Assembly: GCA_934533075.1 (NCBI GenBank)
Contig: CAKTBJ010000022.1
Location: 1-47,555 of the forward strand
Source: an uncultured Paracoccus sp.
GTDB taxonomy: Bacteria; Pseudomonadota; Alphaproteobacteria; Rhodobacterales; Rhodobacteraceae
Length of the DNA stretch: 47,555 nucleotides
Reading direction: 5' to 3'
Shown: positions 37,358-45,634 of the stretch, one piece after another
Position numbering within the stretch: the first letter of the stretch is position 1
How the letters are laid out: every line of letters begins with the position of its first letter
Made by a program: the position numbers and the translations under genes
Notes under the pieces: generated by a model
The model's database searches: none
What the model was told of the DNA's origin: nothing
What the model saw: the letters and a program-made list of their open reading frames with translations, nothing else

Positions 37358-38176
37358 ATGCCGACCGAGACCGCCGCGCAACGCCCGCATGCACAGGCCC
37401 GCATGCAACATGTCCTGCGGCGGCTGGGCGAGGACGGCCCGGTCTCGGTCGCGGGGATCGCGGCGGAGCTGCGCGTGTCCGAGATGACGGTGCGCCGCGA
37501 CCTGGCCGACCTGGCGCGCAGGGGACTGGTCGAGCGGGTGCATGGCGGCGCGATCGCGGCACGCGGGCCGATGCAGGCCGAGGATGGCGAGCCGGCCTTC
37601 GCCGCCCGCGCCCGGCGCCATGCGGCAGCCAAGGCGCGCATCGCGCTGGCGGCGGCGGGGCATGTCGCGGGACGCTCGCCCCTGGCGCTGGACCTGGGGA
37701 CGACGGTGCTGGCGGCGGTGCGGGCGATGATCCGGGACGGCGCCGACCCCTCGCTGCGGGTGTTCACGCACAGCCTGCGGGCGGCGCAGGCGACGGCGCG
37801 GGCGGGGATCGCCACGCATCTGACCGGCGGGCTGATCCGCGCCGAAGAAATGTCGCTGACCGGGCCGGAGGCGGTCGAGAGCTTCGCGCGCTATTATTTC
37901 GACGTGGCGCTGCTGGGGGCCTCGGGGCTGACGGGCGAGGGGATCTTCGACTATTCGCCCGAGGAAGTGGCGGTCAAGGCGATGTTCATCCGCCATGCCA
38001 GCGAGCGCGTGCTGCTGCTGGACAGCAGCAAGTTCCGCCGCGTCTCGACCGTGCGCGCCGCCAGCCTGACGCAGATTTCCACCCTGATCACCGACGCCCC
38101 GCCCCCGCCCGACCTGGCCGCCGCGCTGGCCGAGGCCAGGGTGCGGGTGATCGTCGCCCCCGAAGCGGAGGGCTAG
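37358..38176 (+). CDS. DeoR-family transcriptional regulator
   Basis: A 272-residue repressor-type regulator. The N-terminal helix-turn-helix (VSVAGIAAELRVSEMTVRRDLADLARRG, ~29-56) is followed by the DeoR sensor domain, with ALDLGTTVLA, GGLIRAEEMSLTGPEAVE and LLDSSKFRRVS, which in this family binds a sugar phosphate. ATG 37358 lies 50 bases after the inverted repeat. Its stop abuts the FGGY kinase ATG (TAGATG), so the inducer may be a product of that kinase. Confidence 0.92.
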   Translation: MPTETAAQRPHAQARMQHVLRRLGEDGPVSVAGIAAELRVSEMTVRRDLADLARRGLVERVHGGAIAARGPMQAEDGEPAFAARARRHAAAKARIALAAAGHVAGRSPLALDLGTTVLAAVRAMIRDGADPSLRVFTHSLRAAQATARAGIATHLTGGLIRAEEMSLTGPEAVESFARYYFDVALLGASGLTGEGIFDYSPEEVAVKAMFIRHASERVLLLDSSKFRRVSTVRAASLTQISTLITDAPPPPDLAAALAEARVRVIVAPEAEG

Positions 38177-39661
38177 ATGCCTGTTTTCCTTGGCCTCGAC
38201 ATCGGCACCACCTCGACCGCCGGCATTCTGGTCGATACCGGCGGCCGGGTGCTGGCGCTGGCCGCGCGCCCGGTGACGCTTTACGCCGGGAAGCCGGGCT
38301 GGGCCGAGGAGGACCCGGCGCAATGGTGGGGCAATTGTTGCGCCATCATCCCGGAATTGCTGGAGAAAGCCGGCTGCGACGCGCGCGACATCGCCGGGAT
38401 CGGCGTGGCGGGGATGCTGCCCGCCGTGGTGCTGCTGGATGGGGACGGGCAGGTGCTGCGCCGCTCGATCCAGCAAAGCGACGGCCGCGCCGGGGCCGAG
38501 GTCGCCGAGATGCGGGCCGAGATGGACGAGGCCGCGTTCCTGCAAGCCGCCGGCTGCGGCATCAACCAGCAACTGGTGGGCGCGAAACTGCGCTGGCTGG
38601 CGCGGCACGAGCCGGCGGTGATGGCGCGGGCGCGGGTGGTTCTGGGGTCCTACGACTACATCAATTACCGCCTGACCGGGGTGGCGGCGGTCGAGCAGAA
38701 CTGGGCGCTGGAGGCCGGAATCGTGAACGTGGCCAGCGGGCGCATCGACCCGGAACAGGCCGCGCGCACCGGCATTCCGCCCGCGCTGCTGCCGCCGCTG
38801 GTCGGGTCGTCGGCTGTTCTGGGCCATGTCACCGAGGCCGCGGCGGCGCAGACCGGGCTGGCCGTGGGGACGCCGGTGGTGGGCGGGGCGGCGGACATGA
38901 TCGCCTCCTGCCTTGCCGCCGGGGTGGTGCGGCGGGGCGACGTGCTGCTGAAATTCGGCGGTGCCATCGACATCCTGACCGCGACCGACAGGCTGAACCC
39001 CGATGCGCGGCTGTTTCTGGATTATCACCTGATTCCGGGGCTTTGGCTGCCGAATGGCTGCATGTCCACCGGTGGCTCGGTGCTGAACTGGTTCGTGGAC
39101 ACCTTCGGCCAGGGGGTGGCGCCGCTGGACGGCTCGCGCCACGCGGCGCTGGATGCGATGGCGGCGGCGCGGCCGGCGGGAGCGATGGGGCTGACCTTCC
39201 TGCCCTACCTGCTGGGCGAAAAGACCCCGCTGCACGATCCGGCGGCGCGCGGGGCGCTGAACGGGCTGACCCTTTCGCATGATCTGGGCCATGTCTGGCG
39301 CGCGGTGCTGGAGGCCTATGCCTATGCCATCCGCCACCATATCGAGACCTTCAACGAGGCCGGGCACCAGACGGCGCGGTTCCTGGTCTCGGACGGTGGC
39401 GCGGCGTCCTCGGTCTGGATGGGGATCGTGGCGGATGTGCTGGGGGTGGAGCTGGAGCGGCTGAGCGGGCATCCGGGGTCGTGTCTGGGCGCCGCCTGGA
39501 CGGCGGCGGTGGGCGTGGGCGCGGCGGATTGGGAGGGCGTGGCACGCTTTACCCGCCGTGACCGGGTGTTCGCGCCGGACCCGGAAAACCGGGCGGCCTA
39601 CGATGCGGGCTATGCGGCGTTTCGCGACCTCTATCGCCGGTTGCAGGGCAGCGGGGCCTGA
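38177..39661 (+). CDS. FGGY-family carbohydrate kinase
   Basis: A 494-residue sugar/polyol kinase. The ATP-binding phosphate-1 motif is GLDIGTTSTAGILVD (~6-20), the catalytic aspartate is D240 in GGAADMIAS, and SGHPGSCLGAAWTAAVG lies near the C-terminus. It resembles xylulokinase-type members, but the substrate cannot be told from sequence. The first enzyme gene after the regulator, abutting it. Confidence 0.9.
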   Translation: MPVFLGLDIGTTSTAGILVDTGGRVLALAARPVTLYAGKPGWAEEDPAQWWGNCCAIIPELLEKAGCDARDIAGIGVAGMLPAVVLLDGDGQVLRRSIQQSDGRAGAEVAEMRAEMDEAAFLQAAGCGINQQLVGAKLRWLARHEPAVMARARVVLGSYDYINYRLTGVAAVEQNWALEAGIVNVASGRIDPEQAARTGIPPALLPPLVGSSAVLGHVTEAAAAQTGLAVGTPVVGGAADMIASCLAAGVVRRGDVLLKFGGAIDILTATDRLNPDARLFLDYHLIPGLWLPNGCMSTGGSVLNWFVDTFGQGVAPLDGSRHAALDAMAAARPAGAMGLTFLPYLLGEKTPLHDPAARGALNGLTLSHDLGHVWRAVLEAYAYAIRHHIETFNEAGHQTARFLVSDGGAASSVWMGIVADVLGVELERLSGHPGSCLGAAWTAAVGVGAADWEGVARFTRRDRVFAPDPENRAAYDAGYAAFRDLYRRLQGSGA

Positions 39662-39828
39662 GGCGACGGCGAATCGCCGCTAGCGGCGGCGGATTGCCGG
39701 AATGGCCATGAAATCCTTTACTATCAGACAGTAAGTCTGAGTTTCCGGATTCCACGAAATCGGTTGACAGACTCGCGCCCTCGGCGGCAGGCTGGGGAAA
39801 AGGTGTTATAACAGATAACAGTCCCGCC
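39662..39828. promoter_or_regulatory. Regulatory gap with two palindromic operators ahead of the importer genes
   Basis: Two 17-base palindromes of the same 6-5-6 geometry are TCAGAC-AGTAA-GTCTGA (39724-39740) and TGTTAT-AACAG-ATAACA (39804-39820). The second ends 8 bases before the permease ATG. Both look like binding sites for a dimeric regulator, different from the DeoR-type repeat at 37267-37308. A TTGACA at 39764-39769 has no suitably spaced -10. Confidence 0.6.
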
Positions 39829-40650
39829 ATGCAGCCGCCGCTGATCCTGCGCATCGTCACCCATGTCATCCTGGGCTTTTGCAGCCTCGTGGTGCTGCTG
39901 CCGCTGCTGTGGGTGCTGCGGACCTCGTTCGTGGACAAGGTGATCGCCTATCAGCTGCCGCCGCCGCTGTTCTTCACCCCGACGCTGGACAATTACCGCA
40001 CCATCCTGACCGAGATGAATTTCGGCGCCTTCTTCCTCAACAGCCTGATCATCGCGCTGACCTCGACGGTGCTGGCGGTGGTGGTCGGGGCGCTGGCGGC
40101 CTATGCGATCGACCGCTATCGCGCCGGCGGCAGGGCGATGCCGGTCATCATCCTGGCCACGCAGATGATGCCGCCGATCGTGCTGGTCATCCCGTTCTTC
40201 CTGATCTTCAAGCGGGTCGGGCTGTCGGATTCGCATGGCGGGCTGATCCTGACCTATCTGGCCTTCAACCTGCCTTACGTGGTCTGGCTGATGATGAGCT
40301 TCATGAAGCGCGTCCCGCGCGAGCTGGACGAGGCGGCGCTGATCGACGGCTGCACGCCCGTCACCGCCTTCGTGCGCATCATCGTGCCGGCGCTGCTGCC
40401 GGGGATCGGAGCGGCGACGATCCTCAGCTTCGTCCTCAGCTGGAACGAGTTCCTGTTCGCGCTGATGCTGACCGGAAATGCGACGAAGACCCTGCCGGTG
40501 GCGATCTCCAGCCTCGTCACCCAGCAGGGCACCGCCATCGGCGCGGTCAGCGCCGCCACCATCCTGGCCATGCTGCCGATGGCGATCCTGTATTTCGCCA
40601 TGCGCCGGTTCCTGGTCGCGGGCCTCAATCTCGGGGCGGTCAAGGGCTGA
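39829..40650 (+). CDS. CUT1-type ABC transporter permease (MalG-like)
   Basis: A 273-residue inner-membrane permease with about six transmembrane segments. The EAA loop is ELDEAALIDGCTPVTAFVRIIVPALLP (~165-191), and the typical MalG-like ending is FLVAGLNLGAVKG. ATG 39829 has only a weak upstream signal and lies 8 bases after an operator-like palindrome. First of the importer genes; the other permease comes two genes later, an unusual order. Confidence 0.92.
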   Translation: MQPPLILRIVTHVILGFCSLVVLLPLLWVLRTSFVDKVIAYQLPPPLFFTPTLDNYRTILTEMNFGAFFLNSLIIALTSTVLAVVVGALAAYAIDRYRAGGRAMPVIILATQMMPPIVLVIPFFLIFKRVGLSDSHGGLILTYLAFNLPYVVWLMMSFMKRVPRELDEAALIDGCTPVTAFVRIIVPALLPGIGAATILSFVLSWNEFLFALMLTGNATKTLPVAISSLVTQQGTAIGAVSAATILAMLPMAILYFAMRRFLVAGLNLGAVKG

Positions 40651-40707
40651 CCCCGCAAACCCATCCAGAACGGGGCCAACCCCGCGCCAAGCAACAAGGA
40701 GACAACC

Positions 40708-42006
40708 ATGCGTATTCCCCTGCGAACCGGCCTGGCGGCCTCGGTCGCGTCGCTGCTGGCGACGACCGCGCTGGCCGACCCGATGGCCGCCTGTCAGGGC
40801 AAGACCCTGAACCTGCTGCTGGAAACCGTGCCCGACAGCACCGCCCTGTTCGAGGTCGCCCCGGAATTCGAGGCGCTTTCCGGCGCCAGGTTGAACATGG
40901 AGGCGGTCAACTACTCATTGATGCATGAAAAGCTGGTGCCCAGCCTGACGGCCTCCTCCGGCAGCTATGACGTGCTGGTCGTCGACAGCTACTGGACGGG
41001 CGAGTTCGTGACCGCCAACTGGATCCAGCCGCTGGACGAGCGGATCGCGGCGGACGGGATCGACACCTCGGTCTATTTCCCGGCGCTGATGGAGATCAAC
41101 GGCCACGTCAAGGGCGTGACCTATCAACTGCCCTTCTGGCAATATGCGATGGGCCTGCTGTATCGCGCGGACATCGTGGAGGACCCCGCCTTCCAGGCCG
41201 CCTACAAGGAACAGTTCGGCCGCGACTGGCGCCTGCCGGAGAGTTTGCAGGAATTCGCCGAACTGGCGAAATGGGCCAAGGAATACACGGGCAAGGCCGG
41301 CATCGCGATGGCCGGCCAGCGCGCCGACCCGGTGGTGATGGAGGCCACAAACTACGTCTTTTCGCTGGGCGCGGATTTCTACGACCGCGAGACGTGGGAG
41401 CCGGCCCTGGATTCGCCCGAGGGGATCGAGGCGGTGACGATCTATGCCGACCTGCTGACCCATGCCGCCCAGCCGGGCGCGCTGGGCGCGAATTTCGACG
41501 ATGTGGCCAATGCGCTGAAGCAGGACAGCGCGGTGTTCGCGATCTCATACCTGTTCCTGATGCCGACCTTGCAGGACCCGGCGGAATCGCAGGTGGTGGA
41601 CAAGATGGCCTTCGCCCGCATGCCGGGGCAGGACAGCCTGCTGGGCGCCTGGGGCTGGGCGATCCCGACCAATGCGCCGAACCCCGATTGCTCGTGGGAG
41701 TTCATCAAATGGGCGGAATCGCGCGACGTGGCGATGAAGCGGGCGATGGCCGGCGGTCAGGCCACGCAGGCCTGGATCTATGAGGATGCCGCCTATCTGG
41801 AACGCTGGCCGCAGATGTCGGCGGTGGGCGACGCGCTGTCGCATGCCAAGGGCCTGCCGGTGATGTCGCGCGGCACCCAGCTTGTCGAGGTCTTTGCCGA
41901 GATCATGGGCGACGTGCTGGCCAACGGCACCGACCCCGCCGCCGCCATCGCCGCCGGCGAGGACAAGCTGGCCCGGCTGACCCGCGGCGACCCGCTGCTG
42001 AAGTAA
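40708..42006 (+). CDS. CUT1-type sugar/polyol substrate-binding protein
   Basis: A 432-residue periplasmic binding protein. Signal peptide LRTGLAASVASLLATTALA, then the family-1 extracellular binding fold. YDVLVVDSYWTGEFV, YQLPFWQYAMGLLYRADIV and LGAWGWAIPTNAPNPDCSWE are diagnostic. AAGGAG lies 6 bases before ATG 40708. Members bind polyols, oligosaccharides or glycerol phosphates; the ligand here is unknown. Confidence 0.92.
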   Translation: MRIPLRTGLAASVASLLATTALADPMAACQGKTLNLLLETVPDSTALFEVAPEFEALSGARLNMEAVNYSLMHEKLVPSLTASSGSYDVLVVDSYWTGEFVTANWIQPLDERIAADGIDTSVYFPALMEINGHVKGVTYQLPFWQYAMGLLYRADIVEDPAFQAAYKEQFGRDWRLPESLQEFAELAKWAKEYTGKAGIAMAGQRADPVVMEATNYVFSLGADFYDRETWEPALDSPEGIEAVTIYADLLTHAAQPGALGANFDDVANALKQDSAVFAISYLFLMPTLQDPAESQVVDKMAFARMPGQDSLLGAWGWAIPTNAPNPDCSWEFIKWAESRDVAMKRAMAGGQATQAWIYEDAAYLERWPQMSAVGDALSHAKGLPVMSRGTQLVEVFAEIMGDVLANGTDPAAAIAAGEDKLARLTRGDPLLK

Positions 42007-42061
42007 GCCCTGCTTGCGCGGCCCCGTGCGGGCCGCGCCCCCTGCCCTGCCCGAGGTTCGC

Positions 42062-42946
42062 ATGCCCCCCTCCTCGCCCCACCCGGACGGCTATTCGGCG
42101 CGCTTCTACAAGCTGCTGTTCATGACGCCGACCATTCTGGTCCTGGCGCTGATCGTGGCCGCGCCGCTGATCTATTCGTTCTGGCTGAGCCTGCACGAAT
42201 ACATCATGACCTATGGCATGGGCGAATTCTGGTGGTTCGAGAATTACGCCGCGATGATGGGGCGCGAATTCGCGGGCGTGTCCTGGGTGACGCTGAAGCT
42301 GACCTTCCTTGTCGTGGTGCTGGAATTCTTCATCGCGCTGGGGCTGGCGCTGCTGCTGAACCAGCCCTGGCTGCGGTTCCGCAATGTCTACCTCGTCGTG
42401 CTGATGCTGCCGATCCTGATGACGCCGGTGGCGGTGGCCTTGATGTTCCGGCTGATGTTCAACCCCAATCTGGGCATCGTGAACTGGGTGCTGGGGCTGG
42501 TCGGTATTCCGGCGCAGGGCTGGTTCGGCGACCCGAACCTTGCGCTGGCCACGGTGGTCTTCGTGGACATCTGGAACGAAACCTCGCTGGTCCTGATCAT
42601 GCTCTATGCCGGGCTGAAGTCGCTTCCCAATGACCCGGTGGAGGCCGCGCGCATCGACGGGGCATCCCCGTGGCAGGTGCTGGTCCATGTCACCCTGCCG
42701 ATGCTGAAGCCGGTCATTCTGGTCACGCTGCTGATCCGCATGATCACCGCGCTGAAAAGCTATGACCTGATCTATATGCTGACGCAGGGCGGGCCGGGCA
42801 GCCGCACCGAGACCATCAGCTTCTATGCCTATCGGCTGGGGTTCCGGTTCCTGGATATCGGGCAGGCAGCGGCGGTGTCGTTCATCCTGCTGGCGGCGGT
42901 GGTGGCGCTGACCATCCTGCTGCTGCGCATCATGCGGGAGACGTGA
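42062..42946 (+). CDS. CUT1-type ABC transporter permease (MalF-like)
   Basis: A 294-residue inner-membrane permease. The first transmembrane segment is TPTILVLALIVAAPLIYSFW (~22-41), about six segments in all. The EAA loop is DPVEAARIDGASPWQVLVHVTLPMLKP. ATG 42062 has CCGAGG upstream. The dehydratase ATG follows its stop by one base. Confidence 0.92.
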   Translation: MPPSSPHPDGYSARFYKLLFMTPTILVLALIVAAPLIYSFWLSLHEYIMTYGMGEFWWFENYAAMMGREFAGVSWVTLKLTFLVVVLEFFIALGLALLLNQPWLRFRNVYLVVLMLPILMTPVAVALMFRLMFNPNLGIVNWVLGLVGIPAQGWFGDPNLALATVVFVDIWNETSLVLIMLYAGLKSLPNDPVEAARIDGASPWQVLVHVTLPMLKPVILVTLLIRMITALKSYDLIYMLTQGGPGSRTETISFYAYRLGFRFLDIGQAAAVSFILLAAVVALTILLLRIMRET

Positions 42947-42947
42947 G

Positions 42948-45209
42948 ATGGCCGAACGCTGGAAACGCATGCAGGAATGGGACCGCCGGCCGCTGCGTCT
43001 GGACAGCTTCGCGGCGGAAAGCCCGGAGGACGGGTTCGCCGTCTTTTCCAGCCCCTGGGACCCGAAGCCGGGGCTGGTGCTGGGCGCGGATGGCGCCGTG
43101 CTGGAGATGGACGGGCGCAAGGCCGGGGATTTCGACATTCTGGACAGCTTCATCGCCGCGCATCATCTGGACGTGGGCGTAGCAGTCGAGGCGATGGCGC
43201 TGGACAGCACGCAGGTCGCGCGTATGCTGGTCGATGTGAACGTGCCGCGCGCGGAGCTGGAGTGGCTGGCGCGGGGGATGACGCCCGCCAAGCTCGCGGA
43301 GGTGGTGGGCCGGCTGTCGGCGCTGGAGGCCAGCTTTGCCTATGCCAAGATGCGCCAGCGGCGCAGCCCCGGCAATCAGGCGCATGTGACCAATGCCAAG
43401 GACGACCCGCTGCAACTCGCGGCCGATTCCGCCATCGCCGTGGCCTTGGGCTTCGACGAGATCGAGACCACGATGCGCGTGGCCGGCAATGCCTGGGCCA
43501 ATGCGCTGGCCTGCACCGTGGGCGCCGCCGTGGGGCGGGGCAGCACGCTGTTTCAATGCTCGATCGAGGAGGCGGAGGAGTTGAAGATCGGCCTTGCCGG
43601 TCTGGCCACCTATGCCGAGACGGTTTCGGTCTATGGCTCGGAACGCAGCTTCGTGGATGGCGACGATACGCCCTGGTCCAAGACCTTCCTGGCCGCCGCC
43701 TATGCCTCGCGCGGGATCAAAGCGCGCTGCACCTCGGGCGCGGGGTCGGAGCTGCTGATGGGGTTTCATGAACGCTGTTCGGTGCTTTACCTTGAGGCCC
43801 GCTGCCTGTGCCTGCAACGGGCGATGGGGGTGCAGGGGACGCAGAATGGCGGCGTCGATGGCGCGCCGGTGACGGCCTCGATGCCCGGCGGCTTGCGCGA
43901 GTTGATGGCCGAGAACCTGCTGGCGGTCTGGCTGGGGCTGGAATGCGCCTCGGGCAACGATACCCGCACGTCCGAGTCCGAAGTGCGGATCGGGGCGAAG
44001 ATCACGCCTTACCTGCTGGCGGGGTCGGATTTGATTACCTCGGGCTTCGGGTCGATCAAGGCGCATGACAATTCCTTCAACCCCTCGCTGTTCAATGCCG
44101 AGGAGCTGGAGGATTACCTCGTCCTGCAACGCGATTTTCAGGTCGATGGCGGGCTGGCGCCGGTGCCGGAGGGCGAGGCTTTGGCGCTGCGACGGCAGGC
44201 GGTGGAGGCGCTGGCCGATGTGCTGGACGAACTCGGCCTCGCGGACACCCCGCAGGCCATGCGCGACAGCGTGGTGGTGGCGTCAGGGTCGAACGATACC
44301 GAGACGTTCAATCCGCTGAAAACCTTGCGGATCAGCCATGACATCGCCGCGCGCGGGCTGACGGCGCTGGATGTGGTGCGGGCGCTGGCGGTGCGCGGGC
44401 ATCGCGGCATGGCGGAGAACCTGATGGCCATGCTGCGCCAGCGGATCAGCGGCGATTACCTGCAAACCTCGGCCATCATCCGCGACGGCCATGTCATCAG
44501 CGCGGTGAACGATCCCAACGACTATGCCGGTCCCGGCACGGGCTATCAGATCCCGCCCGACCGCTGGGACCGCATCAAGGCCGTGCGCGGCACCATCGAC
44601 CGCGCGCAGGTGCTGGAAGCCGAGGGCAGCCATGTGCCCCCCGACGGCGCCGGGCGCTTCGATCCCGTGGGCCGGGCCGCGCCGGGCGCCGATCCGCATG
44701 AAGTGGTGATCGGCATTTCCCCGGCCTTCGGCACCCGCCTGCACCGCACCACCGCCGGCCATGCGGTGACGGATGTGCTGAACGCGCTCAGCGCCGGGAT
44801 ACTGGAAGGCGGCGGGCTGCCGCGCGTGGTGCGCATCCGGCATACGGCGGATACGTCCTTCCTCGGGCTGACGGCGGCGCGGCTGGCGGGGTCGGGCTAT
44901 GGCATCGGCATCCAGTCCAAGGGCACGGCGGTGATCCACCAGAAGGACCGGCTGCCGCATATGAATCTGGAACTGTTCTCGAACGCGCCTCTGGTCACGC
45001 TGGGCCAATACCGGGCGATGGGCCGCAATGCCGGGCGGATGACATGGGGCGGGCAGCCCGAGCCGATCATCGTCACCAATGACGGGCTGGCGCTGGGGGC
45101 GCGCTTCCACCCCCGTGTCGCCATCCTCTACGCCATCGAGACCGGCATGACCGACCCGAATGCCGATCCCGAGGACCTGGCCTTTTCCAGCGAAGGGCGC
45201 AACGCATGA
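42948..45209 (+). CDS. B12-dependent diol/glycerol dehydratase, fused large and medium subunits
   Basis: A 753-residue adenosylcobalamin enzyme. Residues ~1-555 are the large subunit and ~560-753 the medium subunit (HEVVIGISPAFGTRLHRT, VRIRHTADTSFLG, IGIQSKGTAVIHQKD, LELFSNAPLVTL). The core catalytic residues of Klebsiella oxytoca diol dehydratase are conserved at a constant +3 offset: Q144, H146, E173, E224, Q299, D338 and S365. The pocket residues Ser301 and Gln336 are replaced by D304 and T339. It catalyses dehydration of a 1,2-diol to an aldehyde or ketone. The large/medium fusion is known in some actinobacteria and elsewhere. It sits between importer permease and ATPase genes. No reactivating factor is in view. 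Confidence 0.93.
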   Translation: MAERWKRMQEWDRRPLRLDSFAAESPEDGFAVFSSPWDPKPGLVLGADGAVLEMDGRKAGDFDILDSFIAAHHLDVGVAVEAMALDSTQVARMLVDVNVPRAELEWLARGMTPAKLAEVVGRLSALEASFAYAKMRQRRSPGNQAHVTNAKDDPLQLAADSAIAVALGFDEIETTMRVAGNAWANALACTVGAAVGRGSTLFQCSIEEAEELKIGLAGLATYAETVSVYGSERSFVDGDDTPWSKTFLAAAYASRGIKARCTSGAGSELLMGFHERCSVLYLEARCLCLQRAMGVQGTQNGGVDGAPVTASMPGGLRELMAENLLAVWLGLECASGNDTRTSESEVRIGAKITPYLLAGSDLITSGFGSIKAHDNSFNPSLFNAEELEDYLVLQRDFQVDGGLAPVPEGEALALRRQAVEALADVLDELGLADTPQAMRDSVVVASGSNDTETFNPLKTLRISHDIAARGLTALDVVRALAVRGHRGMAENLMAMLRQRISGDYLQTSAIIRDGHVISAVNDPNDYAGPGTGYQIPPDRWDRIKAVRGTIDRAQVLEAEGSHVPPDGAGRFDPVGRAAPGADPHEVVIGISPAFGTRLHRTTAGHAVTDVLNALSAGILEGGGLPRVVRIRHTADTSFLGLTAARLAGSGYGIGIQSKGTAVIHQKDRLPHMNLELFSNAPLVTLGQYRAMGRNAGRMTWGGQPEPIIVTNDGLALGARFHPRVAILYAIETGMTDPNADPEDLAFSSEGRNA

Positions 45210-45625
45210 GTGACCCGCGCGATCTTTATCCCCTGTCCGAAAAGGCCCCGCATCTGGTGCGCACCGCGACCGGGCTGGGACCGGAGGATTTCACCGTGGA
45301 CGCGGTGCTGGAAGGCCGCATCAGCGCCCGCGACCTGGCGATCATGCCCGAGGTGCTGCGCCTTCAGGCCCGGATCGCCCGCGCCTGCGCCCGCGACCGG
45401 CTGGCCGAGAATTTCGAGCGCGCCGCCGAACTGACCTCGGTGCCGCAGGCGCTGCTGCTGGACACATACGAGTTGCTGCGCCCCGGTCGGGCGGCCTCGG
45501 CCGAGGTGTTGCGCGACCGCGCCGCGCAGTTGCGCCGCGAGTATGGCGCCGAACGCATCGCCGCCCTGATCGAGGAGGCCGCCGAGATCGGCGACCGCCG
45601 CGGCCTGTTCACCAAGCGGTTCTAG
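45206..45625 (+). CDS. Diol/glycerol dehydratase small subunit
   Basis: A 139-residue small subunit: YPLSEKAPHLVRTATGLGPED (~8-28), RDLAIMPEVLRLQARIARAC, LAENFERAAELTSVPQALLLDTYELLRPGR and EAAEIGDRRGLF match PduE/GldC. ATG 45206 overlaps the large-subunit stop as ATGA, as expected for a complex of fixed stoichiometry. Confidence 0.94.
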   Translation: MSDPRDLYPLSEKAPHLVRTATGLGPEDFTVDAVLEGRISARDLAIMPEVLRLQARIARACARDRLAENFERAAELTSVPQALLLDTYELLRPGRAASAEVLRDRAAQLRREYGAERIAALIEEAAEIGDRRGLFTKRF

Positions 45626-45634
45626 GGGGAAGAC

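Noticed and set aside
39764..39811. TTGACA with TTATAA as a sigma-70 promoter
   Set aside because: The two elements are 36 bases apart, about twice the required spacing.
42948..45209. Glycyl-radical type B12-independent dehydratase
   Set aside because: The sequence has the cobalamin-enzyme motifs (NQAHVTN, YAETVSVYG and others) and a separate small subunit; no glycyl radical motif or activase gene.
42948..45625. Propanediol or glycerol microcompartment operon
   Set aside because: No shell proteins, no PduP/PduQ or DhaT, no reactivase; the neighbours are a CUT1 importer and an FGGY kinase.
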